From Rhododendron vialii (lineage: Eukaryota > Streptophyta > Magnoliopsida > Ericales > Ericaceae), in contig NC_080560.1 in NCBI RefSeq assembly GCF_030253575.1, forward strand, positions 7,994,501 to 8,058,500: a stretch of 64,000 nt of DNA, read 5' to 3'. The notes under the pieces were generated by a model. It saw nothing but the letters and a program-made list of their open reading frames with translations. It ran no database searches and was not told the origin of the DNA. The position numbers and the translations under genes are program-made. Below, in pieces: positions 37,883 to 50,600 of this stretch. The stretch's first letter is position 1. Every line of letters starts with the position of its first letter.

Positions 37883-40800
37883 ATGGAGTTGAAGAAGAAG
37901 AACGACCCAAAATTTGTTGCCTCAAACCCCCATAGAATTCTACATCACTGTACTCTCCTCCTCTCCATCTTCGCCGTTTTGCCCCCATCCCAATCTTTCA
38001 GTTACACCGAAGCCCTATCCAAGAGCCTCCTCTACTTCGAAGCACAGCGCTCCGGCCGCCTCCCCTACAACCAGCGCGTCAGGTGGCGCCACCACTCCGG
38101 CCTCACCGACGGCTTGGAACAAGGAGTGAGTACTCCATTTTCCCAACATTCCCATTTCGTCCCTCGAATTTTCGACAACGAATTATGTATGCGTCAAATT
38201 TTGTGATCACTTATATATATGGTGCATTGATTTGTGTAGGTGGACTTGGTCGGAGGGTACTACGATGCCGGCGACCATGTCAAGTTCGGGTTACCAATGG
38301 CATTCACGGTGACAATGCTTTCGTGGAGTGTGGTCGAGTACCGCGGCCAGCTCGCCGCAGCGGGCGAGCTGGAGCATGCTCTGGAGGCGATCAAGTGGGG
38401 GACTGATTATTTCATCAAGGCTCACACCAGCCCAAATGTGTTATGGGCTGAGGTACTAATTTTGTCCTAGTTTAATCACCATTAATCTCAAGTGCTAAAC
38501 GAACTTAAGCTCTGCTAGTTAGTAGTATGATTTTGGAGTATTTTAGTAATCGAATTGGTACAGGTGGGTGATGGAGATACCGATCACTACTGTTGGCAAC
38601 GGCCGGAGGACATGGCGACGTCGCGGCGGGCTTACAAGATTGACGAGAACAATCCCGGGTCGGATCTCGCCGGAGAGACGGCGGCAGCAATGGCTGCCGC
38701 GTCGATCGTGTTCAGGAGAACCAACCCGCATTATTCTCACCTACTGTTGCACCATGCTCAACAGGTGTGGTCCTTAATAAAACAAGCATTTCCTACAATC
38801 TACTGTGGCAGTTGCATTAACAATAATTGTTAGAGAGAAACTTATTCATCGCTCAGCTGTGAACAAGTTCTTTAAAGCAGCAACCAATCATGATTGTATA
38901 AAAGTGTTTTAGACGGTCTGGGTTTTTAAAAAAAAAAATTTCCGGGGAAGAGTTCACTTTTGAACGGTCCCAATTTTAATGGAACTTTTCCGCCATTCGC
39001 CGATAAAAAGATTTTCTCTAATTGGTATTTGCATTAGTATCATTTTATAGCTACGGTTTGTTTGTTCAAATTTTGGCTGTGTTTTTGTTGGTGGTGGTGG
39101 TGGTGGTGGTGTAGCTGTTTGAGTTTGGGGACAAGTATAGAGGAAAGTACGACTCAAGCGTGGGAGTTGTGAAGGACTACTATGCATCAGTGAGTGGGTA
39201 TAAGGACGAGATGTTGTGGGCAGCTTTGTGGCTATACAAGGCCACCGACAATGTGGAGAAGTATTATCTCAACTACCTAATTAACAAGGCTCATTGTTTT
39301 GGTGGCCTTGATTGGGCTATCACCGAGTTCAGCTGGGACGTCAAGTTCGCTGGGGTCCAAATCCTGGCTGCTCAGGTAAATCTCTCTCTCTCTCTGGTGT
39401 CCGAGTCTGCTTACGTGCATCTCAATTAATCACTCAGTCCAGTGGCTCCGGGGTGCGTGTTGTCCCATAGGGATAGCATAGGTGTTGGGCCAATCCGGAC
39501 CGTCCATGCTTGGCAATAGACGGCTCATATTGCATCTCAGCCAAATAACAATGGAAGGTCGAGATCTGTTCAGTCGAGATGCAATTTGAGCTGTCCATTG
39601 CCAAGTATGGATGGCCCGGATTGACCCAACACGCATGCTGTCCAACAAGCACCCCCGATCCACGTTGGGATTCACAAGAAATGACTTTCTTGCGACATGA
39701 TCCCAAGAATCGAATCCCTATCAATTGTGTGGGAAAAAAAATATAACCTACCAACTAACCTGACTAACTCTTAGGGCTTCTCTCTCACAAGCAGTGCCCT
39801 GATTTCGATTTTCAAACTTGAAATTTGCTTGGAGCTTTTTCCTTTCTCTTGCCTGTCAAATCTCATTTGAACCATTAATTATGCTTTTTTCCATGGATTC
39901 AAAGATGAAATAATATACTTGCTTTACTAGATTTACACTTTAACTTTTTACAAAAGATCACGGAAAGATGAAGTGAGGGCTATGAAGGCATATTGTTGGT
40001 GTCAACAGGGTAAAGGAATAGACTATGCCGGGTCACATGCCCATGTGCTTCTGATGCTCTCTGTATCAAGTACTTTTAATGGGGTTGCTCTTGCAGTGTA
40101 GTGAGAAACAAAATTAACCCTGCCACTGACTAACAAAATTTCCGGGTGGATGGTCTGTATTTGACTGGATCGAAGAGTTAAATAGTTGAGGATTAGAGGA
40201 GTGCGTAAACTGGCCCGAACACCCCTAGCCGTCGTACCAAGGAAAAAAAAAAAAGAACGAAAATTTACTCTGTCATTTGGTGGTATTAGCCATTGGGCAG
40301 CTCCTCACTATTCACAATGGGCAACATGCCATATTTGTATTTGAAGATTTTCTCAAAAAGAAGTAGCATGAGTTCTCAGCATTGATCAATCACAATTCAT
40401 TTTGGACACCACATTAATAATTTTTCCAGCTCTCATATGGGTTGCCCTGCTATTTACAGATTTTGTGCCCTACATGATTGATCGAGTCTGTGGGTGTTGT
40501 TTGGACAATTAAATAGATGGGACACAAGCTTTTAGACCGACATGGCCACATCTGTAAACAAGTGAAAACAAGTGTTCATGATGAGGGGCTAAGGATTTAC
40601 CAAATAAGTATTCACCAAACTCGTACGGAATGGCGTGACAATGATAATTTTCTGACTCTAAACAGCAGCAATGCGGAGTGGAAGACAATACTCCATGCAT
40701 GCACATCGTGACCGACTAATGTGTCGAACGCTAATTAGCTATAACATTTCTAGTTCAGATCATTTTCTATTATAGATTAAACGAGCCTGACATCCTATGT

Positions 40801-41511
40801 TCAGAAAGGACATCTGGTAAACTTTCTTCTAATCTTCCGCTCGTTAATTTGCAGCTGCTGAAGGAAGAAAAACACAAGGAGCACAGACACATATTAAACC
40901 AATACAAATCAAAAGCAGAACACTACATCTGCTCGTGCCTAAACAAAAACAATGTCACCAACAATGTTGATCGCACTCCTGGAGGCCTTTTATACATCAG
41001 GCAGTGGAACAACATGCAATATGTATCATCTGCATCTTTTCTTCTAACCACATACTCGGATTTCCTCCGGAACTCGAATCAAAATATCATGTGCCATGGA
41101 GGAATGGTTGGGCCTCAAGAGCTCGTCAGCCTAGCCCAAGCCCAAGTGGATTATATTCTGGGCTCCAACCCCATGAACATGAGCTATTTGGTTGGGTATG
41201 GCCCAAACTACCCTACAAGGGTGCACCATAGAGGGGCATCGATTGCGTGTTACAGAGAGAACAAGGGGTACATAGGGTGCACCCAAGGGTATGACAATTG
41301 GTACAGCCGCAAAGGACCAAACCCCAATGTTGTGGTTGGGGCATTGGTAGGAGGACCGGATTGTCAAGATAATTTCAGGGATGAAAGAGGGAACTATATG
41401 CAAACCGAGGCTTGTACCTATAATACTGCGCCATTGGTTGGAGTTTTGGCTAGGTTGAGTCAGTTAAATGAGCAACAGAATCAAAATTTGCCTTTGGTTG
41501 CTTCTTACTAG
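37883..41511 (+). CDS. Secreted endo-1,4-beta-glucanase, GH9 class B, five exons
   Basis: Exons 37883-38125, 38240-38452, 38564-38764, 39115-39375 and 40855-41511, all phase 0 with GT-AG introns, give 524 aa. A hydrophobic stretch at about residues 22-34 after a basic start (signal peptide, cleavage near PSQS/FSY) predicts secretion. No C-terminal membrane span or CBM49 follows, hence class B. Catalytic signatures are DAGDH (D90, D93), RVHHRGAS (H430/H431) and the C-terminal [12 protein letters not shown] with the proton-donor Glu at 491. Other family motifs are [17 protein letters not shown] and NTAPLVG. It hydrolyses beta-1,4-glucan, probably amorphous cellulose or xyloglucan-type wall polymers, during growth. 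From memory it resembles Arabidopsis endoglucanase 11 (At2g32990, GH9B8). Intron 3 ends in a (GGT)n tract; intron 4 carries a foldback MITE. Confidence 0.93.
39088..39110. repeat. (GGT)n run at the intron 3 acceptor of GH9
   Basis: About seven GGT units lie directly before the 'gtgtag' acceptor at 39114, where a pyrimidine tract is normally found. Confidence 0.85.
39445..39660. mobile_element. Foldback MITE in GH9 intron 4
   Basis: 'gtgttgggccaatccggacc...gcttggcaatagacggctca' on the left is the diverged complement of 'gagctgtccattgccaagta..ggcccggattgacccaacac' on the right. Arms are about 95 bp and the centre is near 39555. TSD unresolved. Confidence 0.75.
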
Positions 41512-42338
41512 ATGTTTATTCAACTTGGATGGAAAAATAGAATGTTACTAGTATGTGTGTTTCAGTGGCTGAGTTTTCAATTGTAGCCCAAAATGTATCT
41601 TCATTTCTTTCTTTCTTTTGCTGGAAAAATTGTATCTTCATTTATATGTTTATAATACGAAACTATGAATTATAGCAATCTTTGTAACGGTAATCTCAAT
41701 CGTCGTCACATTAAAAGCATGTCCTGTTCCACATAAAATGCTGACTCAGCTCTTGGTTTCTCAAAGTGTTTCAGGATTCATGGACATTGTCACATTGGTA
41801 CCAACATATCCTTCGAACAGATTGGTGTCTACTAGCTTCATGATGCTTGATTGTATTTAAAGGCCTCGGATAATGATTTGTGGAAAAAAGAGGTAAAGGA
41901 AATGATGTGAAAGAGTGACGTTAAGAATCTGCCATATCCCTTTCACAAAACCGTACAGCGGAAGTGAACCAAAATCAACACTACAAATGCATTCATCCAA
42001 GAGGACCCAGAAAAGGAATCAACTCAGTATTTCAATTTATTAAACAAAGAAGCAAGTTGAGCAAGGAAATAATAAGAACCGTAGATCTCCCTGGTTGCAT
42101 TAAAAGATGGATAAATATTGTATTTCTTGTACTACCCTCACTAATTCTCAGCCACATCACCATCACATGAGACATGAGAGTTTTCCACGGCTAATAGCTG
42201 ACCATAGGCTATCCCACAACCATAAACAGTTGGGTTAATTAACACCACGTACAATTGGCCACAGTATGCAATACCAACTCAGCATACTATTGTAACAGTC
42301 CATATGGAAGACATGGGAACTAACCTAAGCGAAATAGA
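41512..42338. other. Convergent intergenic region (GH9 and uL30m 3' ends)
   Basis: 827 bp between the stop codons of two converging genes; it should hold both 3'UTRs. No additional coding exon was seen. Confidence 0.5.
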
Positions 42339-42763
42339 TCACTGAGAAGAATCGCTTCTTGGAGCAGGGAGGTGGCTTACAACCAATGGGGGACGTAAAG
42401 CGCAGTGGTCTGCAACCTTCTGTTTACGCGCTTTATACATCTCCTCGGTCTCAACCACCACCAATCTCTTAACCTAAGTGGATATCAGAAAATTAACATT
42501 TAGTATCCAAAAATAGAAAAGATATCTCATGCAATACAGGAAGATGCATCATGGCAAAGGTTTTGTGAAACCTGTTGAAGCATTCCTCTGACAGTTGGAG
42601 TGTTCCATCTCATAACAGTCCGATTACACTTGCGAAGGCGCAATGCCTCCAATGTACGCCTGTGAAGTCTCCTGGTTCCTGGTATTCCCCTCACCAAGGT
42701 TATGTACAAGTTGGGGCTCCATGCAATTGGAACACATGCTTTGTAAGCCTTGAATGCATTCAT
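42339..42763 (-). CDS. Mitochondrial large-subunit ribosomal protein uL30m, two coding exons
   Basis: Minus-strand coding exons 42763-42572 (64 aa) and 42473-42339 (44 aa and stop), phase 0 junction, give 108 aa. The sequence has PIAWSPNLYITLVRG, GTRRLHRRTLEALRLRKCNR and NTPTVRGMLQQVKRLVVVET, the typical uL30 fold signatures (bacterial L30 reads '..IRQTVVHNDTPAVRGMINKV..'). In plants this short protein is the mitochondrial uL30m (Arabidopsis At5g55140, from memory). It lacks an obvious cleavable presequence, as in other plants. The residues encoded upstream of the ATG belong to a 5'UTR exon that begins near 42791. The first 5'UTR exon lies 1.6 kb upstream (about 44500-44429, donor GAAG/gtcagc) next to a site II-rich promoter. 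The start MNAFK is supported by family agreement. Confidence 0.9.
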
Positions 42764-43889
42764 TTCTGCTCTGTATTTCCACCTACACAAGTGAACTTTC
42801 ACGCTCAATTTTCTCTCATTTATAAGACTATAAGAGAAACATTAGTATTGTTAAACCCGCCCCATCCCACAACACAAACCCAAAAAACATCTGACTATCT
42901 ATTAAGAACAGAAGGAAACTTAATGTAGATCCCAAAAAAAACTCAAAAAGCAAGAAAACATATGCAAATGATATGGTACAGACATCTATAATGAAAAAAG
43001 CAGTCTTTCTATAAAGAATACCATACATCGCATTGCTAACCATTGAGATTCTCCTTAAAGCGAACAGAAAATGCAAGTATTTCTGAGATGGTACCGAGGC
43101 GTTTCATCAAACACTTAGAAGACAATTGGATATGGAAAATACCCAAGCATTAAATTCAAGCAGGAAATGGCATAACAAGACAACAATGTAGACAAACCAC
43201 CAAAATTCCTACGACTCAGACAAAACCCACTAAAGGGAAATCCACCAAATTAAACAAAACAACCCCCAAACAAATGAGATAAAAACCAAGCAACATGTGA
43301 AAGTTATGGCCAAAGGCAGGACTATCGCAGATGACATAGGGATTGTTCAACTGAAGCAAGGCCTCCTTTTGGCTAACAGCTCCTTTGGATTGATTGATTT
43401 GGTGAGAAAAGAAAAGAAAAAGATTAGACTTTCTCCGAATCATTAATTTGGATTGAACAATTTGGTGAGAAATGGAAAGGAAAGTACCAAAATGAAATAT
43501 TTTGAATGAGCTAGGATTTTCGATAAGTGGGGTCGAAAATTTGAACTATGTATGATTCACTTTTTCTAGTTGCTATTTGAAAGGAACAATCAAATTAACA
43601 AGTTAATCAAAAAGTAGATATATATTAATAACAAGAACAGTGAAACGCTATTCACGTTTTGGGGATTTTTGTGGGTGGAAGTTCTATTTTGACTCCTCTT
43701 TTTCCTAAGTACAAAACCCTTATATATGGGTTGGGGCAAAAATGAATTTTAAAGGGGGTCAAATGAGTAAAAATTGGATGAAAATTATACCAATCTCTAA
43801 AAAAATTTGGGAGGCAGCGGGGTCAGCTGCCCCCCCTTGACTCTTAATCCCTCAGCCCCTGGCCCCTTCCCCTTTCTCACCAAATATTT

Positions 43890-44040
43890 TGGTAGGGCTG
43901 CAAAAAAACCGAGCTGCTCACGAGCAACTTGAGGCTTGGCTTGGTCAGTTGGTTAGGCTAGGCTTGTACAGCCAAGCCGAGCATGATTTCGAATTTTTGG
44001 CTCGTTTACTACACGAGCAGAGCTTGAACGGAACAAAGCT
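43890..44040. repeat. 'gagctcg/aagctcgg' repeat fragment in uL30m 5'UTR intron
   Basis: Same word composition as 11785-12075 (cgagctgctcacgag, ggcttggcttgg, acacgagcagagcttg). Lies within the long 5'UTR intron of uL30m. Confidence 0.4.
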
Positions 44041-44400
44041 CGGCTTGTTTGCAATGGTGAGATTTGATGGGAAAGGGCTCCCCTTTCTTATCTCATCATT
44101 TCCCACAATCCAAATGAGCTGAGTGATGGGATTTACACTACTTTGGAAACAGGCTCACCAAAACACACAGACAATTAAAAGAAAAGAAAACATTTCGAGA
44201 AATCTGTGAACAACAGAAGAAACCTAGTGCAAACAAATCAATCTATAGAAACGAAAAATACGCACTTGAAATCACAATTATATTGCGTAGGGCGAAATCA
44301 GACACCAGCTAAATACATATATGTTACGAGACAGGAACCAAATACATCACAACAATCGAAAAATGGGAAGAGGAATGGAGCAATTGCGGTTTAAGGGATT

Positions 44401-44424
44401 CAGAGAGAGAGAGAGAGAGAGAGC
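44401..44424. repeat. (GA)n microsatellite in uL30m first intron
   Basis: Reads as (CT)n on the gene's strand and starts a few bases after the donor of the first 5'UTR exon, the same arrangement as in AUGMIN2. Confidence 0.9.
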
Positions 44425-44429
44425 TGACC

Positions 44430-44660
44430 TTCGACTCACTGCGGAGCTACAGAGCTTGGGGCCTATAACAATGGCAGCGAGGGTTTTTGTTTTGGCAATC
44501 ACCCAGGAAATCTGTTATCCTGAAACATGTTCTCAATTTGGGCCCATTTGTATCGAGACTTTTGGGCCCGGACCCGTCTATTGAGCCCAATGGAAGCCTC
44601 AGAACGGGAAAATTGTTCTGGGCCTTCTTGTGCTGGGTCATGCCCCATAGCACTCACTAA
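44430..44660 (-). promoter_or_regulatory. uL30m first 5'UTR exon and site II / telo-box promoter
   Basis: Several GGGCCC/GGCCCA-type motifs (about 44538, 44563, 44618) and AAACCCTC near 44474-44481 lie upstream of the presumed first exon (about 44429-44500). Site II plus a telo-like box is the usual promoter of plant ribosomal-protein genes, which agrees with the downstream product. Confidence 0.65.
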
Positions 44661-44842
44661 CATTACTTGTGCTCAGGGGTGTTAAATGGGTGGGTTTGGG
44701 CCAAATGCCCAAAGAAATGCCCGAAAGAAGTCGGACACAGATGTATTCAAATAACCCGATGTACTCGGACTTCCCTACAATACATGTAAGATTCACGTGC
44801 ATTAGACAGTTTTCGAATATATTTATGTCTGAATTTGCTCAT

Positions 44843-45415
44843 GTGGGACTGGGGGACTCTTCTGTCTCAAAGGAACGACAGAAGGTGTCGCCTAAAAAAA
44901 CAGCGTCGCTTTCTTTGCTTTGGGAGGGCCCTCTTTGTTCTTGCCTAATCCCCATTTGGCGTAGCAAATCACGTTAATGGTTTGTTGATTTTTGTAGGCT
45001 CATTTCAGGTTCACAAAGATGATTCAAATCGTTCATTATTTTTAATATATTCTTTTATGAGTTTCTGCAAAAAAATAAAAAATAATTAGCTTAATCTAAG
45101 ATTGGTAAGGATTTTTTATTTTTTTAAATCGTAAGGTGAGCGAAACACTTAATTTTAGATTAGGGTGAGCGTTTTACGAATTTTGAATTAATCCTCAACA
45201 ATATCGGATAGAACTAATTTTTTATGGAAAAACTCAAAAAAACATTTTAAGATTAATGTGGGGTTTAAATCATCTTTGTATACCTGAAATGGGCCCCAAA
45301 AAATCAACAAATTATTAATGTGATTTGCTATGCCAAACGGGAACTAAACAAGAACAAAGAGGTGAAGGGAGCGACGCCTTTTCTTTCGGCGTCACGGCGA
45401 AGTCCCCCAATCTCT
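44843..45415. mobile_element. 570-bp foldback element
   Basis: The left arm 'gactgggggactcttctgtc...tctttgttcttg..ccatttggcgtagcaaatcac...gatgattcaaatc' is mirrored on the right as 'gatttaaatcatc..gtgatttgctatgccaaacgg...caagaacaaagag...gaagtcccccaatc'. Arms are about 230 bp; the spacer is AT-rich. It lies in the gap between the divergent uL30m and EBS genes. TSD not resolved. Confidence 0.78.
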
Positions 45416-45642
45416 TCTCGGGTCTGTTGCATGGTTACATTGTCGAAAAAGCCCGCCCAAGAATGTGAGCTAGTAGTCTTTTCTAAAGCCTACACTTGAT
45501 GATGGGTTAGGTTAAGACTTGACTTGATTTTCATGAAACACACGCAAAAGGTTTGGTCGGGCTGATTCAAAGGCTTCACAGGAAAGGAAAGGCATGGCCT
45601 ATCTTTGGCAGTGACAAATGACAATCAAAACTCACCTAACCT

Positions 45643-45661
45643 ACTACTACTACTACTACTG
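45643..45661. repeat. (CTA)n microsatellite
   Basis: Short run of six CTA units. Confidence 0.85.
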
Positions 45662-45769
45662 TGGAAAAGGCCAAGGAAAATGACATTTGCTATTAACGGG
45701 TTTGACTTTTTGTGCATGACTTTCACAACACATCAGTTGGTCCCTATCCCCATTTACATGACGGGCTCT

Positions 45770-47370
45770 GCGCCAAATAACCGGACTTCGGATCGGTACT
45801 GTGCAGTGAGGTGTATAATATCGTATTGAGCACCTCTGAGTTATCGGATCGTGCATATGACGACTTGAATCTCATCTTGACAATCAACGATCGAGTGCCG
45901 TTTTGTTATCGAGATGAGATCTGAACGGCTCAGAAGTACGCAGCACAGTACTGCGTATACCACAATCCCCCAATTCTAAATAACCAGCATAGCATAGTCT
46001 GTACGTTATTTTTTTTAAGAAAATGATAATGCCACAAAGAAAGCATGAAGTTGAACTCTCCAAGTAAATTCCACCAACGATTCAAATACAGTATTATCAT
46101 CTAAATCACATGTGTAAAAGATGTCTTACATCGGATAAATAGAAAAATGATCGATATTAGTATATAATTGAGTGGCTCACCACTTATAATAAGTAAATAT
46201 GAGTCATTCAATCTATATTGGGTCTAAGTGATGTGGTGTGGACTCTATGGATACTTCCCAACGGATTGGGCCTACACGTGGACAGAAAAATCTCAGACGG
46301 ATTAGACTCCCCAACACAAATAATACGAAGTCTAAAAGTGAAGGATAATCCTGATAATTTGAAAAAGAAAAATGATCTTCATACTCTCTTTTTTATACTC
46401 ACACTCTACTTTTGTCTTTTAATAAAAAAATACATACATTTCTATACTAAAAATATAAAAAAAAAAGTGTAGATATCAAAAAAAAAAAAAAAAAGGGTAA
46501 GGAAATTACTCCCCCAGTAAAATTCAAAGCATATGCATCACTTTCTCCCAAATGTCTTTTTGTTTATTATTGAATTGAACGTTTTCCCAAATGTTCTTTC
46601 TCTACAATGAACTTTTTTCCTATATTGTTACTTGGATTATTCTGACCTTCGTTTAAAGAGTGTAGAATAATAGGTAAAAAATACATCGATATTCGAAAAA
46701 AATGTATTGATATTTATAAAAATGTATTAATATATGTGAAATATGCATTGATATTCAAATTTATTTAAAATTACGTGCTTATTATTCTTCATTTAGTGGA
46801 CAGAGATTAGCAAAACTGCTGAGATGGGAGAAAACATAAGAAAACCAAATTTATGTGTGCTGATTATTTTTAACCCTTTCCTCTATGTTACCGTTACTTT
46901 AACTTACAGACTACGGGTACTGACATGTAAGGTACCGATGGGTACCGACGATGTGTTAGTTCCATTTTGGAGTTTCACACAAATAATTCAAACAATTAAT
47001 TATTTTTAAAATGACATTTTAATTTCACTTGAAAATTTCAGCTCAATTGGACAGACATAAGTGCTTGATACACTATTTAATTTTTCTTTTAGAATTCAGC
47101 ATCCTAGATTCTGAATGAAACATTGGACAATTAAAATTGAGCACCTACATTTATTTGATTTAGCTGAAGTGTTACTGGTTAAGTGAAAAATTATTTTAAA
47201 CATTATCAACGGTTTGGATCATTTAAGAGAGACCCCAAAATGGAGCCCACAAATGGTTTGTACCCCATCGGTACCTTACAGGTCGGTATTTTAATTTACT
47301 CCATTATCGATGCGCATGCACATACGCGCACGTATCATTATTCACGCCCGCATACAACCAAACCCCTCTT
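45770..47370. other. Intergenic and EBS upstream region
   Basis: Contains partial inverted sequences ('ggtactgtgcag' near 45796 and 'agcacagtactgcg' near 45940) suggesting another small TIR element. It also has an AT-rich pair 'cttcatactctc'/'aagtgtagatatc' (about 46376-46470) related to the 122-bp MITE family. No coding exon. Confidence 0.4.
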
Positions 47371-47379
47371 TTCCGATCA

Positions 47380-47381
<2 letters not shown>

Positions 47382-47417
<36 letters not shown>
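47382..47417. repeat. (CT)n in the EBS promoter/leader
   Basis: CT run about 270 bp upstream of the EBS start codon. A telo box (TAGGGTTT, 47469-47476) follows it. Confidence 0.9.
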
Positions 47418-47418
<1 letters not shown>

Positions 47419-47686
47419 GTTTTCTCTCTCTACACAACTCACGCTCCCCCACACTCCCCCCCAGCAACTAGGGTTTTTGCACCTCTGCTCTCCCAACCTC
47501 CATTTCTCTCTACTCTGAAAACCCTTCAATTAGCTCAATCCTCACTCTCCAATCCAACCCCTTGCTCTCATTTTCCCAATCCTTCACCCCAATCTAAGCT
47601 CAGATTCTCTAAATTCCAACTTTTCTCTCTCTATTTATATAACTCACATACGTATCTGCAACCACAGTATCCAAGTTCGATCGTCC

Positions 47687-50600
47687 ATGGCGAAGACCAA
47701 ACCTGGCAAGAAAGACGTGGACTCTTACACCATCAAAGGCACCAACAAAATCGTCAGACGTAACTTCCCCACCCTACTTCTATATATCTCCCTGCATCTA
47801 GCCACTATAGTTATAGACTTATGAGGCACTCCTACTCAATGGCCAGTTTGGTAGTTATTTGTAGAATTAGGTTTTCAGAATCTTTATTCTTAATCCCCGT
47901 TTGTTTGTTTTTGGTTTTTACTTTCAGTTCTCATTTTCTGAAAGAAAAAAAAATAGAGAAACTTATTTGATTGGTGATTTTCAGAACTTGGGTTCAGATA
48001 TAGTATTTTTCTGTGTAAAGTAGCCCGGCTTTGTTTGGAACATAGAGAAAAGAGAGAGGAAAGTTCAAAAACATTTCATTCTTTTGTTTGGTTAGAGAGA
48101 GAAGAGCAGAGAAAATAGTCAAATGATCTCCGTTCCAAAATATTTGTCCGGTCCGCAAAATAAGAACTTAAATTCATACATTTTCTTCAAGAAAAAATTC
48201 AATGTTTTTTCTCAAAAATTAAATTGAAAAGAACTCTTCCCTCTCTTTTGAAACGGAGGGAGTATTAACTATTACGCACAGTAAAAGTTTCTCTTCCCTC
48301 TCTTTTCACGAGCTCCAAACAGAGAATTAGAATACATGTTTCCAAAAGCATTTCCTCGCCAAGATTGAATAAGAGATGCATAAGTGTTTTATCTTGAAAA
48401 TCTATTTCTGGAAAGTGTCTTGAAACATTGATTTGGAAAACAAGCACCAAACACGGATGTCTGTTGGAGAATTCTGTGTGTGTGTGTTGTTCAAATTTTA
48501 TATTAGTTATAGTTCATGGAATTTTCTTGAGCTGAAAAGAAAAAGATTTTTTGGGTTGCTGTGCTTGGCAGCCGGGGATTGTGTGTTGATGCGACCATCG
48601 GACACCGATAAGCCGCCTTACGTGGCACGAGTGGAGAAGATTGAGGCCGATCACCGGAACAACATGAAGGTTCACGTCCGGTGGTACTACCGTCCGGAGG
48701 AATCGATTGGAGGGCGGAGGCAGTTTCACGGTGCCAAGGAGTTGTTCTTGTCGGACCATTTTGATGTGCAGAGTGCTCACACCATAGAAGGGAAGTGCAT
48801 TGTCCACTCCTTCAAGAACTACACAAAGCTTGAGAATGTTGGGGCTGAGGATTACTTTTGTCGGTTCGAGTACAAGGCTGCCACTGGAGGGTTTACTCCG
48901 GACCGCGTGGCTGTGTAAGTTCAATTTCTAATGTTGTTTTTGATTGATTTTTAGGATTGGTTTAACTGGGAATAATGTGACCCTGTTTGGTGATTTTGAT
49001 TTGGTTCCTTTTGAAGTTACTGCAAGTGCGAGATGCCTTATAACCCAGATGACCTCATGGTGCAATGTGAGGGGTGCAAGGACTGGTACGTTCTTTTATT
49101 CCATTTTTGGCATGATCAATTAATAAAGCATCGAACCCAAGTAGAATTGGTATTTGTTATGCTGTTTGGCTCTCTTTCAATAAGCTAATTTAAGGGGATT
49201 CCTACATGCTATGATTGAATGCTTTAGTTTGTCACTATAAGCATTGAACTCTACGTTTTAATTCTTGGATTTGTTATGGAACAGAAAAGAAACTTAAAAT
49301 GAGAGAATCTACTCTTGTTTGACGGTGTTGGGAAAGTAAGAATCAATCAGTTTTGTAGCTTTAGGAACTGTTCTTTTCTTGGTGGCCTAAGGAGTCTCAT
49401 TTACTTAATCTTATCCTGTTCAACAAATTCGAAACCTAGATTTTAGTGTAGTAAGAGAAAAATGTACAATATGTAAAGCCGTTTCCACACAACCTTGCCA
49501 ATATGGAATGTGCTTGGAGATAATCACCTTGTTTGGTTCAATTCTCATCTCATCTCATTTTTCTCTCTACACGTTTCTTAATACATTTTTCTCTCTATCT
49601 CTCTCCACTCATTACATCAAAAATAACTTTCAAAAATTTGAACCAAACAAGGTGAATGTGATCTAACCATGCAATATTTATAATTGTCTGGGCTTCTAGA
49701 GGCGTTAATGAATTTTAGTGGTGTAGGTTTCTGTGGAGATAAGCTGGTTTTAATGGCATTAGATCATCTCAAACCTTGGCTTCAAATTTGGGGTCAAATT
49801 TTTTTTTCCCGAAGGCTTGGCAATTCGACATGTTGAATTTGACATATCTAAAAATGCCCACTTCAATCAATATGTCAACTTAACTGTTTTGGTATGTTTT
49901 CAATTTAGTCTTGTTTTTATCTTTTATTCTGTTAAGTTATTTAGAGTAAAGTAATTAAAGAAAAGATTTGACATCGCATGTCAAATTTGACAAGAGAGGA
50001 GATGTCAAATGACTTCTAGGCAATTGACATCTTGATTGGAGTTGGCTCAGATGCCAATTCAGCCACTTGGCATGCCGTGTCAAATTTGGCATCCTTGGAT
50101 GGAGATGGTCTATAGAGTATTAGAGTCTATACAAATGAATATCGTTGTACTTTTAAGTTATTGTGGAGCCTCTAGGTATGAGTTTTATGGGCTCATGTTT
50201 GCCTATTTTTAAATGTCTAATTCATATATTCCCATGACATTGGAGCATTTATCTTCTTAAATACCTCTTTATTTCCTCGTAAAATAAGATTCACAGACCA
50301 AAATAGGAACTTGATTTTTGCTTTTATTGTAAACTCGACTATGTCGGCATAGATGATGGCCGCACGCCAAATTGAGCATACCAAACCCATATACCATGTC
50401 CTTACTTCAGTGTTAAGGATTCCACATTGGTGCTACACAAATTTTAGAAGAGTGAGTCCATTTAACATTGATTCCGGCATTATCATTGTCGTAATACTAC
50501 AATAAGTGGTCAGTGGAGCATGCAAGTCAAGTGTTGGCTAGAGTGTGGTACTGTCGAGATCTACCTTAATAAGTTTATTTGTTTTAGTACACTCCTTATT

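Noticed and set aside
48514..48924. 136-aa minus-strand ORF opposite EBS exon 2
   Set aside because: Exact shadow of the BAH-domain exon.
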